Positions 1 to 6,458 of a stretch of DNA of 7,643 bases are shown here, piece by piece. Within the stretch, counting starts at the first letter, position 1. The number at the start of each line of letters is the position of its first letter. The stretch is taken from contig CALEGL010000238.1 in NCBI GenBank assembly GCA_937876495.1, positions 1-7,643 on the forward strand. Reading direction: 5' to 3'. Position numbers and translations under genes: made by a program. The notes under the pieces are model-generated. The model was given only the letters and a program-made list of their open reading frames with translations. It was not told where the DNA came from and did not search any database. This DNA is from an uncultured Bifidobacterium sp. GTDB lineage: Bacteria; Actinomycetota; Actinomycetes; Actinomycetales; Bifidobacteriaceae.

Positions 1-1812
1 GCCGGGCTGCGTGTCCGGGCCGGGGCCGGCCCGCTGGACCTCGGGGCGGGGGGGGATGATGAGGACGTCGGGGGTGCCTTCGGTGTCGACGAGGACGTAG
101 GCGCCCTTGCGGACACCCTCCTTCGCCTTCGCCTTGGTCTCCTCGAGGGCCGGCACGCCCTGGCGGGTGAGGATCATCGCGGTGGGCAGCGTGTTCTTCT
201 TCTCGAAGAACGCGCGGTAGGCCTCGGCGGTCTCATAGGCGTCGGCGGGACGCACGACCTCGAGCTGCGGAATGGCGCGGAACGCGGCCAGATGCTCGAT
301 CGGCTGATGCGTCGGTCCGTCCTCGCCGAGGGCCACGGAGTCGTGGGTCCACACGTAGAGGTTGGGGATCTTCATCAGAGCCGCGAGACGGACCGAAGGG
401 CGCTCGTAGTCGGAGAACTGGAAGAAGGTGCCGTTGAACGGGCGGGTGTCCGAGCCGAGCAGGATGCCGTTGGTGATGGCGCCCATGGCGAACTCGCGCA
501 CGCCGAAGTGCAGCTGGCGGCCGTACTCGGAGACCTCCGGCCACGTGCGGGTGGCGTCAGCGGAAGGTCCGAAGGACTTGGCGCCGTTGAGGTTCGTCTT
601 GTTCGAGCCGCCGAGGTCGGCGGAGCCGCCCCACAGCTCGGGCATGACGGCCGCGATGGCGTTGAGCACCGCACCGGAGGAGGCGCGGGTGGCGGCCTTG
701 GAACCGGGCTCGAGTCCGGCCTCCAGGTCGTCGATGGCCTTGTCGAAGCCCTCGGGCAGCTCGCCGGCCTTGATGCGGTCGTACAGGGCGGCCTTGTCGG
801 GGTTGGCCTTGCGCCAGGCGGAGAACTTCTCGTCCCAGGCCTTGTGGGCGGCGAGGCCGCGCTCGGCGACCTTGCGGGCATGGGCCAGGGCATCCTCGTC
901 GACGGGGAAGTCGACGTCGGGGTCGAAGCCGAGAAGCTTCTTGAGCCCCGCGACGGCCTCGGCGCCAAGCTTGGAGCCGTGGGCGGCCTCATTGTTCGTC
1001 TTGCCGGGGGTCGGCCACGCGATGAGGGTGTCGACCTTGATGAACTTCGGGCGGTCGGTGACCTTCGCGGCCTTGTCGAGCGCGGCGGCCAGAGCCTGGA
1101 CGTCCTCCTTGTAGGAGCCGTCGGACTGGATGAAGCTCACCTCGTCGGTGTACCAGCCGTACGCCTCGTAGCGCTTGAGGATGTCCTCGGAGAACGTGAG
1201 CTTGGTGTCGCCCTCGATCTGGATGTGGTTGGCGTCGAAGATGACGGTGAGGTTGCCGAGCTTCTGGTTGCCGGCGAGCGAGCTGGCCTCGGAGGAGACT
1301 CCCTCCTCGACGTCGCCTTCGCCGCAGATGACCCACACCTTATGGTCGAACGGGGATGTGCCGGCGGGGGCGTCGGGGTCGAGCAGACCACGCTCGAAGC
1401 GCTGGCCGTAGGCGAAGCCGACGGCGGAGGCGAGTCCCTGACCGAGCGGACCGGTCGTCATCTCGATGCCCGGGGTCAGGCCGTACTCTGGATGGCCCGG
1501 CGTGCGGGTGTCGGAGCCGCCGCGGAAGTACTTGAGGTCGTCGAGGGTCAGACCGTAGCCAGAGAAGTACAGCTGCACGTACTGGGTAAGCGAGGCGTGT
1601 CCCCCGGAGAGGATGAAGCGGTCGCGGCCGGCCCACTGCGGGTCGTTGGGGTCATGCGTGATGTAGTGCTGGTACAGGGTGTAGGCGATAGGGGCCAGAG
1701 AGACCGGGGAGCCCGGGTGGCCGTGTCCGGCTCTCTCCACCGCGTCGGCGGAGAGGACCTTGGCCATTTTGACGGCGCGCTCGTCCAGTTCAGACCAGGT
1801 GAAATCGGTCAT
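1..1812 (-). CDS. tkt: Transketolase, 3'-truncated by the window edge
   Basis: Thiamine-diphosphate enzyme that moves two-carbon ketol units between sugar phosphates in the cytoplasm; in bifidobacteria it works with transaldolase to feed the fructose-6-phosphate phosphoketolase pathway. The frame is open for 604 codons from ATG at 1812 to base 1; full-length family members are about 700 residues, so the C-terminal domain is missing. Visible landmarks: GHPGSP with His32, GGHASLTQY with His72, GPLGQG (121-126), the cofactor motif GEGDVEEG (164-171, Glu where GDG is usual), AHGS with His278, the Pyr-domain VREF with Glu440, and GEDGPTHQP with His502. The N-terminal MTDFTWSELDERAV fits bifidobacterial starts, and a purine-rich GGAAGGAAAG lies upstream, centred somewhat far from the ATG. 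Residues 587-604 depart sharply from the conserved ATGSEVQW block, which I attribute to sequence errors at bases 1-57. Identity is near certain; only the end is unreliable. Confidence 0.97.
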   Translation of the reverse strand, partial: MTDFTWSELDERAVKMAKVLSADAVERAGHGHPGSPVSLAPIAYTLYQHYITHDPNDPQWAGRDRFILSGGHASLTQYVQLYFSGYGLTLDDLKYFRGGSDTRTPGHPEYGLTPGIEMTTGPLGQGLASAVGFAYGQRFERGLLDPDAPAGTSPFDHKVWVICGEGDVEEGVSSEASSLAGNQKLGNLTVIFDANHIQIEGDTKLTFSEDILKRYEAYGWYTDEVSFIQSDGSYKEDVQALAAALDKAAKVTDRPKFIKVDTLIAWPTPGKTNNEAAHGSKLGAEAVAGLKKLLGFDPDVDFPVDEDALAHARKVAERGLAAHKAWDEKFSAWRKANPDKAALYDRIKAGELPEGFDKAIDDLEAGLEPGSKAATRASSGAVLNAIAAVMPELWGGSADLGGSNKTNLNGAKSFGPSADATRTWPEVSEYGRQLHFGVREFAMGAITNGILLGSDTRPFNGTFFQFSDYERPSVRLAALMKIPNLYVWTHDSVALGEDGPTHQPIEHLAAFRAIPQLEVVRPADAYETAEAYRAFFEKKNTLPTAMILTRQGVPALEETKAKAKEGVRKGAYVLVDTEGTPDVLIIPPRPEVQRAGPGPDTQPG

Positions 1813-2068
1813 AGATGATCTACTTTCCTTCCCATTTCCGGGGATACCTCGGGCGCCAGGCCTTCGGCGTAAGCCGTGCCATGACCTCCCTCGCATTGCG
1901 TCTTCATGCTAGCCGGGACAGAAGACGTCTCCCGCGACGAAAGGCGTGTTCTCCCGGCCGCGGCGACTCCTCCCCGCCCGGCGGGCGCCCGGCGCCGGAC
2001 GACGTCGGCGTCCGCCGGCCCGGTCCCTTCCGCGCATCCGACGGCGCGGTCCTCCGATGACGAAATCA
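1813..2068. other. Divergent intergenic region between tkt and hrcA
   Basis: With the CIRCE and leader to its right, this makes a 361-bp stretch without a convincing gene between divergently transcribed tkt and hrcA, so it should hold the tkt promoter. On the minus strand the best -10-like hexamer I see is TAGCAT (1906-1911), but no matching -35 lies 16-19 bp upstream, so I do not call a promoter. A 20-codon minus-strand reading frame (1820-1882) ends seven bases before the tkt start. The part from about 1940 to 2050 is very GC-rich with short palindromes such as CCGGCGCCGG. Nothing resembling a riboswitch or RNA gene was recognised. Confidence 0.6.
1820..1882 (-). CDS. Candidate 20-residue leader peptide upstream of tkt
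   Basis: Short reading frame from ATG (1882-1880) to TAG (1822-1820), just before the tkt start on the same strand. It is preceded by GAGGGAGGTC, a strong Shine-Dalgarno match, but only two bases separate GGAGG from the ATG, closer than is usual. The peptide would be strongly basic, with repeated Arg and Lys, two Trp and several Pro. Its last codons overlap the purine-rich stretch that would serve as the tkt ribosome binding site, so translating it could affect tkt initiation. It resembles no family I know and may be chance; confidence is low. Confidence 0.2.
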   Translation of the reverse strand: MARLTPKAWRPRYPRKWEGK

Positions 2069-2095
2069 TTAGCAGTCGTGACATGGGAGTGCTAA
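2069..2095 (+). promoter_or_regulatory. CIRCE operator (HrcA binding site)
   Basis: Inverted repeat of two 9-base arms, TTAGCAGTC and GAGTGCTAA, separated by exactly nine bases (2078-2086). The consensus CIRCE is TTAGCACTC-N9-GAGTGCTAA; the right arm is perfect and the left has one change (C to G at arm position 7). It lies 78 bp upstream of the hrcA ATG. HrcA binds CIRCE as a dimer to repress class I heat-shock genes, so this placement implies negative autoregulation of hrcA-dnaJ. A weak promoter match overlaps it (TTAGCA at 2069, TAATAC at 2093, 18-bp spacer), which would let bound HrcA block RNA polymerase; that promoter is inference only. Confidence 0.95.
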
Positions 2096-2160
2096 TACTG
2101 GTGGACATGGGCGGAGCGACACCGCAGGGAACACGGGGCACGGCCCGACGCAGGAAAAGG

Positions 2161-2170
2161 AAGGGAGGAG
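2161..2170 (+). promoter_or_regulatory. Strong ribosome binding site of hrcA
   Basis: AAGGGAGGAG is a near-ideal Shine-Dalgarno sequence ending three bases before the ATG at 2174. It supports that start over the in-frame ATG at 2189, which lies 18 bases from it. Confidence 0.85.
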
Positions 2171-2173
2171 GCC

Positions 2174-3238
2174 ATGCAGTCGAGACGCATGACCGTGCTG
2201 CGCGCGATCGTCGAGGACTACATCCGCTCCCAGGAGCCGGTCGGGTCCTCCTCCCTCGCCCATCATCACGATCTCGGAGTCAGCTCCGCCACGATCCGCA
2301 ACGACATGGCGGCCCTGGATGACGAGGGATACCTCGTCCAGCCCCACACCTCGGCCGGGAGGATTCCCACCGAGAAAGGATACCGCTACTTCGTCGACCG
2401 CCTGTCCACGGTGGTGCCGCTGTCGCCCGCGCAGAGGCGGGGCATCGCCAACTTCCTGCGCGGTTCCGTCAGCCTTCAGGACACTCTGCGCCGGGCGGCG
2501 CGTCTTCTGGCCGACTTCCCCGGGCAGGGGGCCGTCGTGGCCTCTCCACCGTTGCCGAAGTCCACCCTCCGCCATGTCGTGATGTTGCCCGTGCCCACGG
2601 AGATGCTGCTCGCCGTGGTCATCACCGTCGGCGGCAGGGTCGCCCAGCATCTCATGCACGCGGACCCGATGCCCGACAATCGGACGCTGTCGGTCTTCTG
2701 CGGCGCCGTGAACACGGAGGCCGCCGGACTGCCCCTGCCGCGCGCCGCAGACCGCATCCGGATGACCGCCGAGGCCGCCATGCGTCCTCTGGCAGACACC
2801 CTCGCCGGGACGCTCGAGGACATGGCCGCCGATGAACGCGAGTCGGAGCTGTACATGGCCGGGACCTCGCGACTCGCCCAGCAGACTAGCACCACCGACC
2901 TCGCCCCGCTGTTCGACGCGCTCGAGGAGCAGGTGGTGCTGATGAAGCTGATGAGCGCCCTGAGCGAGGAGCGGTCGGATACGGGGGTGGGGGTCGCGAT
3001 CGGATCGGAGACCGGATCCCCCGAACTGCGCAACGCATCCGTGGTCACCAGCGGCTACGGGCACGCCATGGTCGTCTCGAGCCACGACGAGTCCGCCGGC
3101 GGAACGCATCCGCTGGCCTTCGTGGGATCCATCGGCCCCACCCATATGGACTACGCGGCCACCATCGCCGCGGTGAGGGCCGTGGCCCGCTATCTCACGG
3201 CCTTCATCACGCCCTCCGACGACGAGGGCAAGACCTGA
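2174..3238 (+). CDS. hrcA: Heat-inducible transcription repressor HrcA
   Basis: Repressor of class I heat-shock genes (typically groES/groEL and its own operon) that binds CIRCE; in other bacteria its activity depends on GroE. The 354-residue length is normal. The N-terminal winged helix-turn-helix is clear: SRRMTVLRAIVEDYIRSQEP (3-22), then GVSSATIRNDMAALDDEGYL and QPHTSAGRIPTEKGYRYFVD, the signature stretches of the family. The middle and C-terminal parts match the GAF-like and dimerisation regions (LAPLFDALEEQVVLMKLMS, then GVGVAIGSE, then the terminal FVGSIGPTHMDYAATIAAVRAVARYL). The start at 2174 follows a strong ribosome binding site; an ATG five codons later is a poorer alternative. 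It is followed after 50 bp by dnaJ on the same strand, so the two are probably cotranscribed under the upstream CIRCE. Identity is very secure. Confidence 0.98.
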   Translation: MQSRRMTVLRAIVEDYIRSQEPVGSSSLAHHHDLGVSSATIRNDMAALDDEGYLVQPHTSAGRIPTEKGYRYFVDRLSTVVPLSPAQRRGIANFLRGSVSLQDTLRRAARLLADFPGQGAVVASPPLPKSTLRHVVMLPVPTEMLLAVVITVGGRVAQHLMHADPMPDNRTLSVFCGAVNTEAAGLPLPRAADRIRMTAEAAMRPLADTLAGTLEDMAADERESELYMAGTSRLAQQTSTTDLAPLFDALEEQVVLMKLMSALSEERSDTGVGVAIGSETGSPELRNASVVTSGYGHAMVVSSHDESAGGTHPLAFVGSIGPTHMDYAATIAAVRAVARYLTAFITPSDDEGKT

Positions 3239-3276
3239 CGCGGCCGCATGGCACAATGTGAGCTGATCGACGGGAC

Positions 3277-3282
3277 GAAGGA
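3277..3282 (+). promoter_or_regulatory. Ribosome binding site fixing the GTG start of dnaJ
   Basis: GAAGGA ends six bases before GTG at 3289. It supports this non-ATG start; the first in-frame ATG (3364) would remove most of the J domain, including helix I. Confidence 0.8.
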
Positions 3283-3288
3283 CGGGCA

Positions 3289-4434
3289 GTGACGGACTAC
3301 TACGAGGTTCTGGGCGTCGAACGCACGGCGAGCGACGAGGAGATCAAGAAGGCCTACCGGCGGATGAGCAGGAAGTACCATCCCGACATCGCCGGCCCCG
3401 AATACGAGGACAAGTTCAAGGAGGTGAACAGCGCCTACGAGGTGCTGTCCAACCCCGATAAGCGGCGCATGTACGACTCGGGCGTCGACACCAACGACCC
3501 CGGAGCGTCGTCGGGTCCGCAGGGCTTCGGGATGGGCGACGTCGGCGACATCTTCGGCCAGTTCTTCGGCACCGCGTTCGGCGGCGGGTCACAGGGTCCC
3601 ACCCCGCGCACACAGCCAGGACGCGACGCGCTCGCCGAGGCCACGATCGACCTGAGGACCGCCGTCTTCGGCGGAACCGCCCATGTGAGGATCGGCACCT
3701 TCGGACTCTGCGGCGAATGCTCGGGGTCCGGAACCGCCTCGGGGGAGAAGCCGATGACGTGCCCGGACTGCCATGGATCCGGATACCGCCAGAAGGTGGT
3801 TCGCACGCTGCTCGGCCAGATGATGACGACCGCCCCCTGCGAGCGCTGCTCCGGCCACGGCACCATCATCGAGCATCCCTGCCCGTCCTGCCTGGGGCAC
3901 GGGCGGGTGAGGGTCACCCGCGAGGTCGGCGTGACCATCCCCGCGGGCATCACCGACGACACCCGTCTTCGTCGCGCCAACCAGGGCGAGGTCGGCGGGG
4001 GAGGAGGCGCCGCCGGGGACCTCTATATCGACGTCAGGATCCGTGCGAACAAGAGCTTCACGCGCGAAGGCGACGACCTGCACTGCTGGATCCGGATTCC
4101 CATGACATGGGCCGTCCTCGGCCACAGCACCACCATCGACACCTTCGACGGCAAGCGCACGGTGGACATCCCCGCGGGCTCCCAGCCCGACGACGTCGCC
4201 ACCCTGAAGGGACTCGGCGTGACGCGGCTTCGCAGGCCTTCGGAACGCGGCCACCTCATCATCCACATGCAGGTGGAGATTCCCACGAAGGTCTCCGAGA
4301 AGGAGCGACGCCTCATCGAGGACTTCGCCGCCAGCCACGACGGCGCCGCCGATGACTCGGCGCCCTCCCCGAGGTCATCCTCGGAGGGCGGCCGAAAAGG
4401 GTTCTTCGACAAGATCCGCGACGCTCTGAGCTGA
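3289..4434 (+). CDS. dnaJ: Molecular chaperone DnaJ (second, HrcA-linked type)
   Basis: Class I Hsp40 co-chaperone that stimulates DnaK ATPase and delivers unfolded proteins to it. Order of domains over 381 residues: J domain (about 1-66) beginning DYYEVLGV, with the HPD motif at 31-33; a Gly/Phe-rich linker (about 71-108); a zinc-finger domain with four CxxCxGxG-type repeats at Cys141/144, 158/161, 184/187 and 198/201, all eight cysteines present; then the substrate-binding C-terminal domains (about 205-335) and a tail ending [11 protein letters not shown]. It starts at GTG with a good ribosome binding site. It is 50 bp downstream of hrcA, which in bifidobacteria marks the copy often called dnaJ2, as opposed to the copy with dnaK-grpE; no dnaK or grpE lies in this window. 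Likely heat-induced through HrcA. Function is secure; the dnaJ2 designation rests on context. Confidence 0.97.
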   Translation: MTDYYEVLGVERTASDEEIKKAYRRMSRKYHPDIAGPEYEDKFKEVNSAYEVLSNPDKRRMYDSGVDTNDPGASSGPQGFGMGDVGDIFGQFFGTAFGGGSQGPTPRTQPGRDALAEATIDLRTAVFGGTAHVRIGTFGLCGECSGSGTASGEKPMTCPDCHGSGYRQKVVRTLLGQMMTTAPCERCSGHGTIIEHPCPSCLGHGRVRVTREVGVTIPAGITDDTRLRRANQGEVGGGGGAAGDLYIDVRIRANKSFTREGDDLHCWIRIPMTWAVLGHSTTIDTFDGKRTVDIPAGSQPDDVATLKGLGVTRLRRPSERGHLIIHMQVEIPTKVSEKERRLIEDFAASHDGAADDSAPSPRSSSEGGRKGFFDKIRDALS

Positions 4435-4470
4435 GGCACGGCGGCGGTCCCGGAGTCGGCAGGAGCGCGC

Positions 4471-5265
4471 TTACTTCAGCAGGGATCTGCACATGGCCCG
4501 GTATTCGCTGACGTAGCCGCCGCCGAAGAAGACGCAATGGCCTGCGATGGGGTACAGCTGCCAGAGCGTCCGCCTCTCTCGCCATCCGGCCGCCCGAGGA
4601 TGCACGCTCTGGTAGCCGTCAAGGATGGACCCGAGGGACGTCATGCCGAACAGATCGAGCATGGCAAGATCCTCCTCGCGATGGCCTCCATGCGCAGCGG
4701 GGTCGATGAGCACGGCCTCGACGCCTCCGTCGGTCGTCGCCGTCCACATGACGTTCCCGCTCCACAGGTCGCCGTGCACGCGGCTGGGGGAGTCGTCGGC
4801 CGCGGGACCGAGCAGGTCGGGCAGCCTGTCGATGACCTTTTCGGTGAGTTCGACGTCCGAACGGTCGAGAGAGCCGCGCGAAACGCCCATCTCCACCATG
4901 GGACGCAGCCGCCCCTCGGCGAGATAGGCCGCCGGATCGCTCCAGTCACCGACGTCCATGGGCACAGGGTCCTGCAGCGGGCCGAAGTAGCAGGTGCCGT
5001 CGTAGTCCTCAGGGGCCGCGCCGAAGCACGGCGCCCCGCTGTCGTGCAGCCTCGCCAGCGCCGCGCCGAAGGCCCAGGCCGCGTGCACGGTGGGGGAGGC
5101 CGGTTCGACGCGTTCGATGTCGAGATGGTCCTTCCCCCATCCATACACCTCCACGACGCGCGGGCCGCCCTGGGACATGGCCTGACCCAGCCATTTGAGC
5201 CCCCTGCCCTCGCATTCGAAGAACCCCTTCGGTGCGAAGGCCCTGCTTTTCCTGTACGTGGACAT
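4471..5265 (-). CDS. Fructosamine kinase family protein (short N-lobe)
   Basis: Member of the fructosamine/ketosamine-3-kinase family, kinase-fold enzymes that phosphorylate sugars attached to amines, which destabilises the adduct and reverses glycation. In its 264 residues: catalytic loop VHGDLWSGN (163-171, Asp166 the likely base, Asn171 metal ligand), the metal-binding Asp188 in LIDPAAHGGHREEDLAMLDLFG (family signature continuing to 207), and the C-terminal RRTLWQLYPIAGHCVFFGGGY (231-251). It begins YRKSRAF, apparently at the strand bearing the ATP-binding lysine (Lys6), so the first two strands of the N-lobe found in E. coli YniA (about 286 residues) are absent. An in-frame stop six codons upstream (5284-5286) and GGGAGG four bases before the ATG fix the start. 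It is convergent with dnaJ (36 bp between ends) and divergent from uppP. Family is secure; the actual substrate is unknown. Confidence 0.9.
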   Translation of the reverse strand: MSTYRKSRAFAPKGFFECEGRGLKWLGQAMSQGGPRVVEVYGWGKDHLDIERVEPASPTVHAAWAFGAALARLHDSGAPCFGAAPEDYDGTCYFGPLQDPVPMDVGDWSDPAAYLAEGRLRPMVEMGVSRGSLDRSDVELTEKVIDRLPDLLGPAADDSPSRVHGDLWSGNVMWTATTDGGVEAVLIDPAAHGGHREEDLAMLDLFGMTSLGSILDGYQSVHPRAAGWRERRTLWQLYPIAGHCVFFGGGYVSEYRAMCRSLLK

Positions 5266-5269
5266 TCCG

Positions 5270-5275
5270 CCTCCC
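5270..5275 (-). promoter_or_regulatory. Ribosome binding site of the fructosamine-kinase-family gene
   Basis: GGGAGG on the minus strand, four bases before the ATG at 5265. It argues that the short N-terminus of the protein is real and not a mis-set start. Confidence 0.75.
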
Positions 5276-5348
5276 GGTCGTCCTCATTGCTGCGCACCCC
5301 GCGCCTCACGCCCATGCGCGGGCGCGGAGCACTCCTTCGCCTCCAGAT

Positions 5349-5364
5349 TCGTCGCCCGCGACGA
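5349..5364. repeat. Perfect 16-bp palindrome between divergent genes
   Basis: TCGTCGC-CC-GCGACGA, two 7-base inverted arms around two bases, lies 84 bp from the fructosamine-kinase start and 122 bp from the uppP start. It could be a repressor operator serving one or both genes. I do not recognise it as a known bifidobacterial operator, and in such GC-rich DNA a palindrome of this size can arise by chance. Confidence 0.35.
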
Positions 5365-5417
5365 CAACGGGGGTCCCGCACCGTGACGACCGCGACGGGG
5401 ACGGCCACGGAGGCGGG

Positions 5418-5423
5418 TATGAT
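5418..5423 (+). promoter_or_regulatory. Candidate -10 element for uppP
   Basis: TATGAT is a good sigma-70-type -10 match and stands out in GC-rich surroundings. It lies about 63 bases before the uppP ATG. No convincing -35 is present 16-18 bp upstream (ACGGGG at 5395), so the call is tentative. Confidence 0.4.
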
Positions 5424-5474
5424 ATGTCACGGCATGGCCGGCCGCCACGTGACGGGGACCGACCGAGACACGGC

Positions 5475-5482
5475 GGAAAGGA
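5475..5482 (+). promoter_or_regulatory. Ribosome binding site that sets the uppP start
   Basis: GGAAAGGA ends four bases before ATG 5487. The reading frame is open upstream to 5232, but that part overlaps the promoter region and encodes a non-family, low-complexity sequence, so this site decides the start. Confidence 0.8.
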
Positions 5483-5486
5483 CACC

Positions 5487-6350
5487 ATGAACTTCTTCCA
5501 GGCGATTCTTCTCGGGCTGGTGCAGGCCCTGACGGAATACCTCCCCGTCTCCTCCAGCGCGCATATCCGCATCATCGGCGACCTGATGATCGGCTCGGAC
5601 CCTGGCGCGGCGTTCACCGCCATCATCCAGCTGGGCACGGAGCTGGCGGTCATCCTCTACTTCTGGCATGACATCGCGAGGATCCTCACGCATTGGTGGC
5701 TCTGCCTCATCGGCCGCAACGGCACGGACCGGGCGCACCGCTTCGGGGCGGGGGACAGGGACGCGGCCGAGGGATGGTACATCATCATCGGCACGCTGCC
5801 CATCGTCATCGCCGGGCTCCTCTTTCAGAAGGCCATCGAGACGACCCTGCGCAACCTGTGGATCACCGTCACCGTGCTGCTGCTCTTCGGCGTGCTCCTG
5901 TGGATCATTGACGCGCGCTCACGCCACATCCGGACCGTGCGGGACATGACGGCCAAGGACGCCCTGATCTTCGGCCTCGGGCAGATGCTCGCGCTCATCC
6001 CCGGCGTCTCCCGCTCAGGTGGCACCATCACCTTCGGACGCGCGATGGGATACACCCGTGAGGCCGCCGTTCGGGTGAGCTTCCTCATGGCCATCCCCGC
6101 GGTGTTCGGAGCCGGCATCCTCGAAGGCGTCAAGGCGCTGCACGACTACAAGTCCGACCCGCTGTTCCCCGGCTGGGGTGCGACGATCGCCGCCACGATC
6201 GTGAGCTTCGTCGTCGGCTACGTCGTCATCATCGGATTCCTGCGCTTCGTGTCGACGTTCTCCTACCGTGCCTTCGCCATCTACCGCATCGTCCTCGCCA
6301 TCGTGGTCGCGCTGCTGCTCATCTCCGGAGTGCTTCCCGCCCTGGACTGA
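5487..6350 (+). CDS. uppP: Undecaprenyl-diphosphatase UppP (BacA family)
   Basis: Integral membrane enzyme that dephosphorylates undecaprenyl pyrophosphate to undecaprenyl phosphate, the lipid carrier for peptidoglycan and other envelope polymers; overproduction of family members gives bacitracin resistance. The 287 residues match the usual 270-300. N-terminal motif QALTEYLPVSSSAH (13-26) holds the (E/Q)xxxE pair Gln13/Glu17 and the conserved PVSS; the second signature PGVSRSGGT (172-180) holds the catalytic-site Arg/Ser. Hydrophobic segments lie at about 3-20, 41-60, 97-113, 124-141, 197-214, 231-254 and 264-284. The Gln at the first position of the first motif is an allowed variant. It stands alone: divergent from the fructosamine-kinase gene and convergent with the PAC2 gene 108 bp away. 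I see no clear rho-independent terminator after it. Confidence 0.96.
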   Translation: MNFFQAILLGLVQALTEYLPVSSSAHIRIIGDLMIGSDPGAAFTAIIQLGTELAVILYFWHDIARILTHWWLCLIGRNGTDRAHRFGAGDRDAAEGWYIIIGTLPIVIAGLLFQKAIETTLRNLWITVTVLLLFGVLLWIIDARSRHIRTVRDMTAKDALIFGLGQMLALIPGVSRSGGTITFGRAMGYTREAAVRVSFLMAIPAVFGAGILEGVKALHDYKSDPLFPGWGATIAATIVSFVVGYVVIIGFLRFVSTFSYRAFAIYRIVLAIVVALLLISGVLPALD

Positions 6351-6458
6351 TTCCGGACCACCGCTGCGCGACGAGAGTTGAGGCCGCGCGGACTCCGCCG
6401 AGTCGAACGACGTGGAGCGTCTGACGGAAAGGGGACGTGCTGGCGCGGGGACGTCGCG

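Noticed and set aside
292..1818. Plus-strand open frame of 508 codons opposite tkt
   Set aside because: It lies wholly antisense to a clear transketolase; the translation is Gly/Val/Leu/Ala-rich without family motifs, as expected when strong third-position GC bias removes stops on the opposite strand.
1813..2173. HspR-type (HAIR) operator beside the CIRCE
   Set aside because: Looked for CTTGAGT-N7-ACTCAAG-like repeats and found none; only CIRCE is present.
2069..3256. Minus-strand open frame of 395 codons opposite hrcA
   Set aside because: Antisense shadow of hrcA that also runs through the CIRCE operator; composition is low-complexity and no domain is recognisable.
3589..4338. Minus-strand open frame of 249 codons opposite dnaJ
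   Set aside because: It mirrors DnaJ, whose eight zinc-binding cysteines and HPD motif show the real frame; no ribosome binding site or motif supports the antisense one.
4435..4470. Bidirectional terminator between dnaJ and the fructosamine-kinase gene
   Set aside because: The 36-bp convergent gap has no stable GC stem followed by a T-run on either strand.
5232..5486. 85-codon N-terminal extension of UppP in the same frame
   Set aside because: The extension is His/Arg/Pro/Asp-rich, covers the intergenic region and its -10 candidate, and precedes a strong ribosome binding site and canonical UppP N-terminus at 5487.
4537..5490. Plus-strand open frame of 317 codons opposite the fructosamine-kinase gene
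   Set aside because: The minus-strand protein has the HGDLWSGN and DPAAHGGHREEDLAML signatures; the plus frame has none and runs across the divergent promoter region into uppP.
6351..6458. Terminator between uppP and the PAC2 gene
   Set aside because: The only hairpin seen is GACTC-CGCC-GAGTC, a 5-bp stem without a T-tract, too weak to call.
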